Shown: piece after piece, positions 1 through 7,410 of the stretch
How the letters are laid out: every line of letters starts with the position of its first letter
Position numbering within the stretch: position 1 is the first letter of the stretch
Assembly: GCA_903928045.1 (NCBI GenBank)
Contig: CAIYPH010000029.1
Coordinates: forward strand, 1-17,028
DNA from: an uncultured Rhodospirillales bacterium
GTDB lineage: Bacteria > Pseudomonadota > Alphaproteobacteria > Acetobacterales > Acetobacteraceae
Length of the DNA: 17,028 nt
Direction: 5' to 3'
Program-made: the position numbers and the translations under genes
Notes under the pieces: generated by a model
What the model saw: the letters and a program-made list of their open reading frames with translations, nothing else
The model's database searches: none
What the model was told of the DNA's origin: nothing

Positions 1-757
1 GGCCGGGCCCGGTGCCGCGCTCGAGGATCTCCTCGACCGAGCGGGCGAGCCGCACTTCCATGGCGCGGCGCAGCTCGTCGGCGTGTTCCTGCCCGCGCCC
101 GGCCCCGGCGGTGCCGGCGCGGGACAGCAGATTGCCGCGCTGGTCGGCGATGGTGATGTTCTCGACCTTGAGGCCCGGCACGGCGGTGGCCACCAAGTGG
201 GTGATGGTCTGCACGCTCTCGCGGTCGAGCCCGGCCTTGCCGGTGGTGACGAGCACCGAGGCCTGGGCGATGGGGGTTTGCCGCTCGAACGGCTCGCGGC
301 GCGGCAGCACGATATGCACCCGGGCGTTGCGCACCCCGTCGATCGCCCGGATGGTGCGTGTCAGCTCGCCCTCAAGCGCGCGGAGCTGGTTCATCCGCTG
401 CTCGAACTGGGTGGTCGCCATGCCGTTGCCGCGATCGATGATCTCGTAGCCGACAACCCCGCCGGCCGGCAGCGATTCATGGGCCAGCATCAGGCGCGCC
501 CGGGCGACGCGATCAGCGGTGACGTAGATCTGCTTGCCGCCGGCGCGGATCTGATAGGGGATCTGCTGCTTGTCGAGATGCTCGGCGATCGCGGCGGAAT
601 CCCCAAGGTCGAGCTCGCCGTAGAGCAGCGTCATCGGCTCGGAGCCGGACATCGTGGTCAACGTCAGCAATGCGACGACCGTGATCGCCGCGGCGACGGC
701 GAGGCCGAGCAGACGGCCGGCGCCGAGCGCCTTCAGGCCGTCGAGCACGCCGTTCAC
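1..757 (-). CDS. fliF: FliF, flagellar MS-ring protein (N-terminal part, cut by window edge)
   Basis: FliF forms the inner-membrane MS ring on which the flagellar motor, C-ring and export apparatus assemble. About 252 codons are visible. A hydrophobic segment at about residues 14-35 is the first membrane helix. The YscJ/FliF-type ring-building domain follows from about residue 40, including the family stretch LTRTIRAIDGVRNARVHIVLP-like at about residues 125-145 (split here: RAIDGVRNARV then HIVLP). I chose the GTG at 757-755 because GGAGG (768-764) lies 6 bases upstream and the protein begins VNGVLDGLKALG, a normal FliF start. An ATG at 770-768 is out of frame. The gene reads leftward and its C-terminal part, with the second membrane helix and the FliG-binding tail, lies outside the window. 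It points the same way as fliK-flgD but sits 201 bp downstream of flgD, so it may have its own promoter. Confidence 0.95.
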   Translation of the reverse strand, partial: MNGVLDGLKALGAGRLLGLAVAAAITVVALLTLTTMSGSEPMTLLYGELDLGDSAAIAEHLDKQQIPYQIRAGGKQIYVTADRVARARLMLAHESLPAGGVVGYEIIDRGNGMATTQFEQRMNQLRALEGELTRTIRAIDGVRNARVHIVLPRREPFERQTPIAQASVLVTTGKAGLDRESVQTITHLVATAVPGLKVENITIADQRGNLLSRAGTAGAGRGQEHADELRRAMEVRLARSVEEILERGTGPG

Positions 758-958
758 GCGGCGCCTCCATGGCACGCGCCGGCGGCCTGGCCGCGGCGCC
801 GGGGGAGCCCCCCCGGGAAGATGAATTGTGCCGCACTGGACACCATGAATGACCTCGCACCCGCGGCGATTTTGCCGTCGGGGCACAAGGTGGCGTCGGA
901 GACCTAAGGAAGTATGAACGCACCCGGCAGAACCTGCCGGTGGCGATCACTCCCGCAT
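758..958 (-). other. fliF upstream (leader) region between flgD and fliF
   Basis: This 201-bp gap contains no supportable gene. Read on the minus strand it lies between the flgD stop and the fliF start. It contains a GC hairpin at 799-816 (7-bp stem, loop AGCC) in the presumed fliF leader and a tight dyad at 924-940, listed separately. I found no sigma-54 -24/-12 match on the minus strand here. The only TGGCACG (on the plus strand near 770) lacks the -12 GC at the right spacing. A promoter for fliF is likely but I cannot place it. Confidence 0.5.
924..940. promoter_or_regulatory. Perfect 7-bp inverted repeat (CCGGCAG-AAC-CTGCCGG)
   Basis: This is an exact dyad with a 3-base centre, 19 bases beyond the flgD stop and about 170 bases upstream of the fliF start. 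No T-run follows on either strand, so a standard intrinsic terminator is unlikely. The half-site CCCGGCA/TGCCGG also occurs in the dyad midway between the fliK and flgE promoters (3126-3160), so it could be a binding site for a flagellar regulator of the FlbD type. In a GC-rich genome such short dyads also arise by chance. Confidence 0.35.
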
Positions 959-1636
959 TCAGTTGATGACGCCACGCACCGCGCTCATCGGCACCGTCAG
1001 CGGGCCCAGGCCGATGCTCGGGGTCTGGCCCGAGGTGGTGACGCCGGTCGCGGTGCCGAGGACGTTGAAGGGAACGGCCGACTGGGCGCCACCGCTCGTG
1101 GTGACGGAGACCGTGTAGGTGCCGTCCGGCTGGGTGACGCCATTCGAGTTCGCGCCATTCCAGACCCAGGTATTGGTGCCCTGGTTACCCGCCACCGTGG
1201 TGTTGTAGAGGGCGACGCCGGAGGAATTGGACACCGTGACGTCGACATTCCCGGCGTCGGCCAGGGTGAACTGCAGGCCGGCCTGGCCGTTCTGCAGCGG
1301 CATCTGGGACGAAGCGACCGCCACGGTATGCCCGATCATCGAGGAGGCCTGGTAGAGACTGCTCGCGCTGGAGAGGCCGATCAGCGTCTGCAGGTTGGTA
1401 TTGGCGTTGATCTGCTGCTCGACGCTGGAAAACTGGACGAGCTGCGAGGTGAACTGGTTGGTGTCCAGCGGCGCCGTCGGGTCCTGGTTCTGCATCTGGG
1501 TGGTGAGCAGGGTGAGGAAGGTGTTGAAGTTGCCGGCAAGGGTGTTGCCGGCCGTGGTGGCGGCGGCGCCTGCGGTGCTGGCCGAACCGGCGGCGGCGAC
1601 GGCGAGGCCGGTGGGCGTGGTGGCGGCGAGGGACAT
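959..1636 (-). CDS. flgD: FlgD, hook cap (hook scaffolding) protein
   Basis: FlgD caps the growing hook outside the cell and drives polymerisation of FlgE; it is discarded when the hook is finished. The 225-residue product has the diagnostic N-terminal block at residues 36-77, with FNTFLTLLTTQMQNQDPTAP followed by LDTNQF and FSSVEQQ. The C-terminal half (about 115-200) is the beta-rich FlgD Ig-like/tudor region with WVWNG and PDGTYTVSV. An Ala/Gly/Thr-rich stretch fills residues 9-35, as expected for a disordered export signal region. The ATG lies 21 bases after the fliK stop with GGGAG upstream, so it is very probably co-transcribed with fliK from the sigma-54 promoter at 3038-3054. Length is normal for the family. 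Confidence 0.95.
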   Translation of the reverse strand: MSLAATTPTGLAVAAAGSASTAGAAATTAGNTLAGNFNTFLTLLTTQMQNQDPTAPLDTNQFTSQLVQFSSVEQQINANTNLQTLIGLSSASSLYQASSMIGHTVAVASSQMPLQNGQAGLQFTLADAGNVDVTVSNSSGVALYNTTVAGNQGTNTWVWNGANSNGVTQPDGTYTVSVTTSGGAQSAVPFNVLGTATGVTTSGQTPSIGLGPLTVPMSAVRGVIN

Positions 1637-1657
1637 GGTGCGGATCTCCCGTTCGGG

Positions 1658-2980
1658 TCAGGCGAAAATATCGAGCATGGCGTAGGCCAGCGGGGCGCGG
1701 CCGGGGGGTGCGGTCTCCGCGTCCGCGCCGGGCGGGGCGGCAAAATCGGTGCCCGGCCCGCGGCCCGGCTGGGCCTGCCGCTCGGCTCCGCCGCCGCCTT
1801 GGCCGGATGCGGAAAACCCGGCGGCCGACTGGCCCTGCGACGGCAGGCCGCCGCCTTGTGTGTCCGGCGGCGGCGCGCGATCGCTGGCCAGGCTGACGGT
1901 GACCTGGGTATCGCCGCCCTCGAGCCCGGCGCGGCTCAAGGCGCTGGCGAGGTGCTGGTGGTCCTGCTGGAACAAGGTGAGCGTCTCGGCGCGGTCGATC
2001 AGCACGTGGATCTGGCGCGGCCCGTCGGCTGAGGAACGGATCTCGAAGGTCACCGCGCCGAGTTCGGCCGGCGTGAGTTTCAGGGTCAGCCGTTCCGGCG
2101 CGCCGGGGTGGGCCGGGGGCTGGTAGGTGAGTTCCGGCCGGCTCTCCGGCGCGGGGGCGGAGGATGCGATGGACGACGTTGGAGCCGCGGGGGGCGCGGT
2201 CGCGCCAGATGCCGTCGGTGATGCCGTCGAGGCCGTGAGCGATGGGATGATCGAGAGCGCCGGCGGCCCGTCCCGCGGAGCCGGTGGCGGCGGGGCGGCG
2301 GTGGCCTCCGGCAGTGGTGTCGCATCGGCGCTGTTCCGGGTCCGCGGCGGGGCGGCTTCGTGCGCGGCCGCATGGATGGTTGGCGACTGCGGCGCGCCGG
2401 CGGGCGCCGTCGCCGTGGCCGTCACAGTGGCGGGGAGGGAGGTCGCCGGCGGTAGGGGCATTGGCGGAGGGGGGGGAGGCGACACCATGGGCGCGGCATT
2501 CGCCGGATCCGGTGTTGCCACGACCGGCGACGGGTCCGCCGGAACGGGGCTTTCCGCCGCATCCTTGCGCGCTGGACGCGGCTTGGCGGGGGCGGGTTGC
2601 ACCTCCGCCCGCGCGGGCTGCGGGGGACCGCCCGGAACAAGCGGGAGCAGCTGATCCGCCACCGCGGCCGTCGGGGGCGTGAGGTCCGTGGTGAGCGCGG
2701 CGATTTGCGGACCGGTCCAGCCGATCGTCCCGGTGGCCGCCGGGGCGGGTGAGGGCGGGGCCGCACCGGTGCCCGGCAGAGGGGAGCCGCCCTCCCCGGC
2801 GGTCGGCAGCGCCTGGATCGCGCCCAGCAGCTCGGCGCCGAACGATGGCGCGGGCGCGCTCGGTGCCGCCCCACCCGCGGCGGCGGCTTTGAGGAGCGCG
2901 GTGGCGGGAAGTGCCGTGGCGGGAAGCGTAGTGGCGGCCTGGGCCGGCAGGGCGGGTTGGGAGGTCGGGTCTATGGGCAA
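1658..2980 (-). CDS. fliK: FliK, flagellar hook-length control protein
   Basis: FliK is exported while the hook grows, acts as a molecular ruler, and switches the FlhB export gate from hook to filament substrates. The 440-residue product has a long Pro/Ala-rich, low-complexity N-terminal and central region (about 1-290), as ruler regions do. A C-terminal FliK hook-length-control domain follows at about 295-365, with the hallmark LTLKLTPAELGAVTFEI at 298-314 and the later LASALSRAGLEGG. A Gly/Pro-rich tail ends the protein. I chose the TTG at 2980-2978 (start LPIDPTSQ) because GGAGGA precedes it by about 7 bases. The frame stays open upstream to 3193, but that stretch crosses the sigma-54 promoter at 3038-3054 and would lie partly upstream of the transcript start. 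The low-complexity region alone would not identify the gene; the C-terminal domain and the flgD neighbour do. Confidence 0.88.
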   Translation of the reverse strand: MPIDPTSQPALPAQAATTLPATALPATALLKAAAAGGAAPSAPAPSFGAELLGAIQALPTAGEGGSPLPGTGAAPPSPAPAATGTIGWTGPQIAALTTDLTPPTAAVADQLLPLVPGGPPQPARAEVQPAPAKPRPARKDAAESPVPADPSPVVATPDPANAAPMVSPPPPPPMPLPPATSLPATVTATATAPAGAPQSPTIHAAAHEAAPPRTRNSADATPLPEATAAPPPPAPRDGPPALSIIPSLTASTASPTASGATAPPAAPTSSIASSAPAPESRPELTYQPPAHPGAPERLTLKLTPAELGAVTFEIRSSADGPRQIHVLIDRAETLTLFQQDHQHLASALSRAGLEGGDTQVTVSLASDRAPPPDTQGGGLPSQGQSAAGFSASGQGGGGAERQAQPGRGPGTDFAAPPGADAETAPPGRAPLAYAMLDIFA

Positions 2981-3037
2981 GGCAGATCCTCCAGCGTCGC
3001 GCTTGCCGAACCGACGCGACTGAATGCGAGCGGCTAG

Positions 3038-3054
3038 ATGCAAGCAGCGGGCCA
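3038..3054 (-). promoter_or_regulatory. Sigma-54 (-24/-12) promoter of fliK-flgD
   Basis: Read on the minus strand the site is TGGCCCG-CTGC-TTGCAT. It matches the sigma-54 consensus TGGCACG-N4-TTGCA at every fixed position except one (C for A), with the invariant GG and GC at the correct spacing. The implied transcript start is near 3028, giving a leader of about 48 bases to the fliK TTG at 2980. Hook-class genes of alphaproteobacteria such as Caulobacter are known to use sigma-54 with an FlbD-type activator; the activator gene is not in this window. Confidence 0.8.
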
Positions 3055-3125
3055 CGTGCTGCGGGGCGCCAAACCCGCCATCCGTGGCCGCATGCGCCCC
3101 GTCGGCGGGGGGCGCGTACGGCGCC

Positions 3126-3160
3126 GCCCGGCAGATTCCGCCGGGCCGCTCTTGCCGGGC
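3126..3160. promoter_or_regulatory. Inverted repeat midway between the two sigma-54 promoters (possible shared enhancer)
   Basis: GCCCGGCA (3126-3133) and TGCCGGGC (3153-3160) form a perfect 8-bp dyad with a 19-base spacer. Its centre is about 89 bases from the nearer edge of each sigma-54 promoter, so it is almost equidistant from both. Sigma-54 activators of the NtrC/FlbD class usually bind dyads about 80-150 bases away from the promoter. The role is inferred; no activator binding consensus was computed. Confidence 0.4.
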
Positions 3161-3230
3161 TGGCCCGCGCCGGCGCGGCGGGCCGCCGCCCAATCCGGCC
3201 GCGACCGCCGATTTCCGGCCGGCGCGCTGT

Positions 3231-3245
3231 TGGCACGAAAGCTGC
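3231..3245 (+). promoter_or_regulatory. Sigma-54 (-24/-12) promoter of the flgE operon
   Basis: TGGCACG-AAAG-CTGC matches the complete -24 box and three of four core -12 bases of the sigma-54 consensus, with correct GG-N10-GC spacing. The predicted start near 3257 gives a leader of about 45 bases before the flgE ATG at 3302, nearly the same as on the divergent fliK side. The transcript probably covers flgE-flgK-flgL and perhaps the genes beyond. Confidence 0.85.
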
Positions 3246-3301
3246 GTCGTGCTGCCCGGCGCCGTCGCGGGCGCCAGGCCAGCAGCAACGGAGAACGCGC
3301 A

Positions 3302-4612
3302 ATGAGTCTATTCGGCGCCATGAACACGGCGATCACCGGCCTCGCGGCCCAGTCATCGGCCTTCGGCAACATCAGCGACAACATCGCGAACAGCCAGACC
3401 GTGGGGTACAAAGGCGTCCAGACGACGTTCATCGACTATCTCACCGAAAGCACCGCAAATTCGAATTCGCCGGGCTCGGTGGTGACGCGGCCGGAATACA
3501 CCAACTCGATCCAGGGCACGCTCTCGCAATCGAGCAATCCGCTCGCCATGGCCATCGCGGGCCAGGGCTTCTTCCCGGTCAGCACCGTCACCGGATCGAA
3601 CGGCGGTCTGCCGGTGTTCTCCAATGTACCATCCTATACGCGGGCCGGCGATTTTTCGCTGAACGAGAACGGCTACATCACCAACAGCGCCGGGGCCTAT
3701 CTCAACGGCTGGACGGTCGACCCGGTAACCGGAGCGGTCGATCAGAACGCCATCAGCCCGATTCAGGTATCGCAGACCATCGACAGCCCGGTGGCTACCA
3801 CCCAGCTCACCCTGTCGGCGAACCTGCCGGCGAGCCCGGCCAGCAATACGCCGGTGACCTCGCAGGTGAACATCTACGACAGCCTCGGCACCTCGCACAC
3901 CGTGGTCATGAACTGGACCCAGACGTCGAGCAACAACTGGACGGTGAGTGTCAATGTACCCGATGACATCAAATCCGCCGCCGTGGGGTCGGTGAACGTA
4001 GCCTTCGGCCCCACCGCGAGCGGCCATGCGGTGCCGGACGGAACCGTCGGCGACATCACCGCGCCCACCGGGACGATGACGACGAGCGGATATACCGCGG
4101 GTGCGCCGGCCGCCTTCTCCTTCACCGCGGATTTCGGCAACGGGCCGCAGGTGGTGAACCTCAACATGGGCGTGTTCGGCCAGTCCACCGGGGTGACCCA
4201 GTATGCCGGCTCCACCTACACGCTGCGTGGCCTGACGCAGAACGGGGTGCCACCCGGCAGTTTCAGCAGCGTCTCCACCGACACTTCGGGGAAGGTCATC
4301 GTCAACTACGACAACGGACAGTCCCGCGCGATCGCCCAGATCCCGGTCATCGTCTTCAACAACCCCGACGGGCTGCAACGCCAGGACGGCCAGTCCTTCT
4401 CCGCCACCCAGGCCTCCGGCGTCGCGCTGGCCAACGCCGCCGGTTCGAGCGGGGCGGGTAATCTGGTGATCGGCTCGATCGAGCAGTCCAACGTCGATAT
4501 CGCCACCGAGTTCACCCGCCTGATCGTGGCGCAGCGCGCCTATTCGGCCAATGCCAAGATGATCACCACCGCCGATGACATGCTGCAGCAGACACTCGAC
4601 CTCAAGCGCTGA
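3302..4612 (+). CDS. flgE: FlgE, flagellar hook protein
   Basis: FlgE polymerises into the curved hook that links the rod to the filament. The 436-residue product begins MSLFGAMNTAITGLAAQS and carries the rod/hook-family motif NISDNIANSQTVGYK at about 23-37, then GQGFFPVS near 89-96. The central Ser/Thr/Gly-rich D1-D2 hook domains follow. It ends in the conserved helix with EQSNVDIATEFTRLIVAQRA followed by YSANAKMITT and MLQQTLDLKR. The ATG has GGAG 8 bases upstream. The open frame continues upstream to 3038, but that extension crosses the promoter and is GC-rich non-family sequence. flgK starts 32 bases after the stop, so the two are probably one operon. Confidence 0.96.
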   Translation: MSLFGAMNTAITGLAAQSSAFGNISDNIANSQTVGYKGVQTTFIDYLTESTANSNSPGSVVTRPEYTNSIQGTLSQSSNPLAMAIAGQGFFPVSTVTGSNGGLPVFSNVPSYTRAGDFSLNENGYITNSAGAYLNGWTVDPVTGAVDQNAISPIQVSQTIDSPVATTQLTLSANLPASPASNTPVTSQVNIYDSLGTSHTVVMNWTQTSSNNWTVSVNVPDDIKSAAVGSVNVAFGPTASGHAVPDGTVGDITAPTGTMTTSGYTAGAPAAFSFTADFGNGPQVVNLNMGVFGQSTGVTQYAGSTYTLRGLTQNGVPPGSFSSVSTDTSGKVIVNYDNGQSRAIAQIPVIVFNNPDGLQRQDGQSFSATQASGVALANAAGSSGAGNLVIGSIEQSNVDIATEFTRLIVAQRAYSANAKMITTADDMLQQTLDLKR

Positions 4613-4644
4613 ACATCCGGGCACCCTGCAACAAGGACTGAACG

Positions 4645-6171
4645 ATGTCGCAGGTTGATCCGCTGTCGATCGCCATGTCCGGGCTTGCCAACATCAATCG
4701 CGGGCTCGCGGTGGTGTCGCAGAACATCGCCAACGCCCGCACGCCGAACTACGTGCACGAAACCTTGCAGCAGCAGGCGCTGGGGAGCGGCGATCTGCCG
4801 ATGGGGGTCAGCACCGGCACGACGGTGCGCGACCTGGATGTCGCGTTGCAGGCGCGCCTGGCGAGCCAGAACGCGGCCGCCGGCGAGGCGAAAGTGCGCG
4901 CCACCGCGCTGTCGCAGATCGACGCCATGCAGGGCACGCCCGGCGCCGGGACGGATCTCACCTCGCTGCTCGGCAATCTCTCCAATAGCTTCTCCACCCT
5001 GTTGAACGACCCATCGGCCGCCCCGCAGCAGCAGGCGGTGATCGACCAGGCGAGCGCATTGGCCACGCATCTGCGCGATTCATCCACCCTGATCTCGCAA
5101 CTCCGCCAGAACGCACACGACCAGGTTGTCAGTGACGTCGGTTCGCTGAACGCCGACCTCACGACCATCGGCAGCCTCAATCGCCAGATCGTCGCCGCCA
5201 AGGCCGCCGGCGTCGGCACCGCCGATCTGGAAAACCAGCGCGATAGCGCGACGATGGACGCCTCGAACTACGTCGACCTCTCCTTCGTCACCCGGCCGAA
5301 CGGCGAGATGACCGTTTTCACGCCCAGCGGGCTCGAACTCCCGACCAACGGCACCGGCCAGCTCAGCGTCGCCGGCGCGACGCTGGGGCCAAGCTCATCC
5401 TATCCCGGCGGCGGCGTGCCCGGCGTGATGCTGAACGGGGTCGATGTCACCACGTCGCTGCGGTCAGGGTCGATCGGCGGCGCGATTGCGTTGCGTGACA
5501 CGGCCTTGCCGACCGATCAGGCGATGCTGGACGAATTCGCGGTAACGCTGCAGACCCGCTTCAGCGACCAGGGGCTTGGGCTGTTTTCAGATGCCGCCGG
5601 ACACGCCGCCATCCCCGCGGCTTCCCCGCCCCGCCAGGCGCCGTATGTCGGCTATGCCGGGCAGATCACGGTCACCCCGGCCATCGCCGCGAATCCTCGG
5701 CTGGTCCGCGACGGAACTTCCAGCATCGCCGGCAGCCCAGGCGGCGCGCAGGCCTTCACGCCCAACCCGGCGGGCGGGCCCACGGGCTTCAGCACGTTGA
5801 TCACCCGGATCCTCAACTACACGTTCGGCGCAAACATCGCCCCCGGTTCACCGCAATCCCCGCCCAACCTTACGCAGATGGGCCCGACCGGCACGCTGTC
5901 CTCGCCTGCGGTCGCGGCGGCCGACATCTCCTCCTTCGCCAGCACGATCGTCACCCGCCAGGCCGATGACGCCTCGACCGCGGCCAATGCGGTGACCAGC
6001 GCGAACGATACGCAGACCGCCCTGCAGCAAAGCCTGTCGGTACAGTCCGGCGTCAGCATGGATACCGAGCTGTCCCACATGATCACCCTGCAGAACGCCT
6101 ACTCCGCCAATGCCCGCGTCATCACCACGATGCAGAGCCTGTGGACGCAGCTTCTGCAACTCGCCCAGTAG
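4645..6171 (+). CDS. flgK: FlgK, hook-associated protein 1 (HAP1)
   Basis: FlgK is the first hook-filament junction protein, forming a ring between FlgE and FlgL. The 508-residue product has the conserved N-terminus with SIAMSGLANINRGLAVVSQN followed by IANARTPNYV. A coiled-coil heptad region with long helices covers about 60-190. The C-terminal helix contains ITLQNAYSANARVITTMQSL and ends WTQLLQLAQ. The poorly conserved surface domain in the middle (about 250-430) is short, consistent with alphaproteobacterial FlgK. AAGGA lies upstream of the ATG. Its C-terminal YSANA..ITT block resembles that of FlgE, as expected for axial-protein paralogues. flgL begins 17 bases after the stop. Confidence 0.95.
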   Translation: MSQVDPLSIAMSGLANINRGLAVVSQNIANARTPNYVHETLQQQALGSGDLPMGVSTGTTVRDLDVALQARLASQNAAAGEAKVRATALSQIDAMQGTPGAGTDLTSLLGNLSNSFSTLLNDPSAAPQQQAVIDQASALATHLRDSSTLISQLRQNAHDQVVSDVGSLNADLTTIGSLNRQIVAAKAAGVGTADLENQRDSATMDASNYVDLSFVTRPNGEMTVFTPSGLELPTNGTGQLSVAGATLGPSSSYPGGGVPGVMLNGVDVTTSLRSGSIGGAIALRDTALPTDQAMLDEFAVTLQTRFSDQGLGLFSDAAGHAAIPAASPPRQAPYVGYAGQITVTPAIAANPRLVRDGTSSIAGSPGGAQAFTPNPAGGPTGFSTLITRILNYTFGANIAPGSPQSPPNLTQMGPTGTLSSPAVAAADISSFASTIVTRQADDASTAANAVTSANDTQTALQQSLSVQSGVSMDTELSHMITLQNAYSANARVITTMQSLWTQLLQLAQ

Positions 6172-6188
6172 CAACCGAAGGAGGGAAC

Positions 6189-7280
6189 GTGCAGATTTCG
6201 AGTTACGGTGGCGGGGCCTCGGGCAATGATGCCCTGTCGAACGCGATCGCCGATGCCGCAGTGGTCCGCGCCCATCTCGACACCCTCACGCGCCAGGCCG
6301 GCGACGGCCTGATCTCCGACACCTACGCGGGCCTCGGCACCACCGCGAACGCCTCGCTGACGTTGAACGCGGCGCTCGACCACGTGCAAACCTGGCAGGC
6401 CAACATTCAGGCGGCAAGCGGGCCGATGGCGACCACGCAATCGGCGCTGTCGCAGATCAGCGACATCGCCTCGAGCTTTTTCGCGCAGACCAACGCTCTC
6501 AGTGGGCTCAACGCGACCGCGATCGACGCCACCGCGGCGTCGGCGCGGGATGCGCTGCGCCAGGTCACCGGGCTGCTCAACAGCAAATTCGGCGATACCT
6601 ACGTCTTTTCCGGCATCTATGGTTCCACCGAGCCGGTTCCGAACCCCGACCAGATCAATTCCAGCAACTTCGTCGGTGGAATCTCCAACGCGGTCAGCAA
6701 ACTCGCGACCACCGGGGCGGCGGCGACCATCGTCGCAACTCTCAGCATCGCCTCCTCCAACGCTGCCGGCGTATCGCCGTTCGCGGCTGTGCTGTCGCAG
6801 GCCGCACCGGTGATCCAGGGCGCGCGGCCCGTGGTGCAGACCGGGGACGGCCAATATCAGCCGATCGGCATCGTCGCCGGCACCAACGCCGACGTGGCCT
6901 CGACCGGCACCTCGACCACCGGCTCCTACATCCGCGACATCATGCGGGCCCTGGCGACGATCGGGGCGCTTTCAAGCTCTCAGGCGAGCGTCACGGGCTT
7001 CGGTACGCTGGTCGATGACGTCCACTCCAGCCTCGGTGACGCCATCACCGCGCTGAACGGCGATGCCGGCGTGCTGGGCAATCGGCAAACCAGCATGACC
7101 ACCACCGGCCAGCGCCTCGCCGATACCACCACCGCATTGCAAAAGCAGATCAGCGACGCACAGGACGTCGACATGGCCACCACCCTGTCGAACCTCTCGG
7201 CGGCGCAGACCCAGTTGCAATCTTCCTACCAGCTCCTCGGGGCGCTGCGCGGGCTCAGCCTGTCGGCGTTTCTCGGATAA
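6189..7280 (+). CDS. flgL: FlgL, hook-associated protein 3 (HAP3)
   Basis: FlgL is the second junction protein and directly receives the first flagellin subunits. The product is 363 residues from the GTG at 6189 (start VQISSYGGG). GAAGGAGGGA just upstream decides this start; an upstream in-frame ATG at 6141 lies inside flgK. Flagellin-like D0/D1 helices form both ends. The family motif NSKFGDTYVFSG is at 131-142, and the C-terminus has SNLSAAQTQLQSSYQLLGAL. The middle holds the variable region. Its position between flgK and flagellin fits HAP3 and rules out a second flagellin. Confidence 0.93.
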   Translation: MQISSYGGGASGNDALSNAIADAAVVRAHLDTLTRQAGDGLISDTYAGLGTTANASLTLNAALDHVQTWQANIQAASGPMATTQSALSQISDIASSFFAQTNALSGLNATAIDATAASARDALRQVTGLLNSKFGDTYVFSGIYGSTEPVPNPDQINSSNFVGGISNAVSKLATTGAAATIVATLSIASSNAAGVSPFAAVLSQAAPVIQGARPVVQTGDGQYQPIGIVAGTNADVASTGTSTTGSYIRDIMRALATIGALSSSQASVTGFGTLVDDVHSSLGDAITALNGDAGVLGNRQTSMTTTGQRLADTTTALQKQISDAQDVDMATTLSNLSAAQTQLQSSYQLLGALRGLSLSAFLG

Positions 7281-7410
7281 GAAATCGCTTCACGGCGCTG
7301 AATGACCGCCGCGCTTTCACTCCCGGTTAATCAATCGATGCGACGTTACTCGCACACCCGCCAAAACCGCGGGGGCAGGCTTCATCTCTAGGGCAAGTAG
7401 GAAAATCGCC
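7281..7410 (+). other. Flagellin upstream leader
   Basis: This 130-bp gap precedes flagellin. It contains two weak stem-loops, CGGCG/CGCCG at 7293-7311 and CCCGC/GCGGG at 7357-7373 (7-base loop), and a modest ribosome-binding site (TAGGAAAA) before the ATG. I found no convincing sigma-54 or sigma-28 site, so flagellin is either read from the flgE promoter or uses a promoter I cannot see. In Caulobacter FlbT acts on the flagellin mRNA leader, so these stems are reasonable candidates for that control; this is inference. Confidence 0.4.

Larger units (their letters stand above)
2981..3301. other. Divergent control region between fliK-flgD and flgE operons
   Basis: This 321-bp stretch has no supportable gene. 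It holds two outward-facing sigma-54 promoter matches (3038-3054 minus; 3231-3245 plus) and a long-spaced inverted repeat centred near 3143. It also holds the ribosome-binding sites of fliK (GGAGG, about 2992-2988) and flgE (GGAG, 3290-3293). A further inverted repeat, CGGGCC/GGCCCG at 3142-3147 and 3162-3167, overlaps the central one. The layout fits a shared enhancer with loops to both promoters. Confidence 0.75.

Noticed and set aside
799..816. GC-rich stem upstream of fliF as an intrinsic terminator
   Set aside because: There is no T-run on either strand, and it would lie inside the fliF leader. It is kept only as a note on the intergenic region.
914..2032. Plus-strand open frame opposite flgD and fliK
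   Set aside because: It is antisense to flgD/fliK, Gly/Arg-rich, and has no domain.
2897..2935. Short tandem repeat in fliK (GTGGCGGGAAG-type units)
   Set aside because: It encodes the LPATALPATA run of the low-complexity FliK N-terminal region, is only about two copies, and is ordinary for this protein.
1185..3302. Long minus-strand open frame covering flgD, fliK and the promoter region
   Set aside because: It runs in a different frame from FlgD and FliK, whose family motifs are clear, and its product is Arg/Pro-rich nonsense.
7274..7289. GG-N10-GC spacing near the end of flgL as a flagellin sigma-54 promoter
   Set aside because: Only the GG and GC agree; the remaining -24 and -12 bases do not match.
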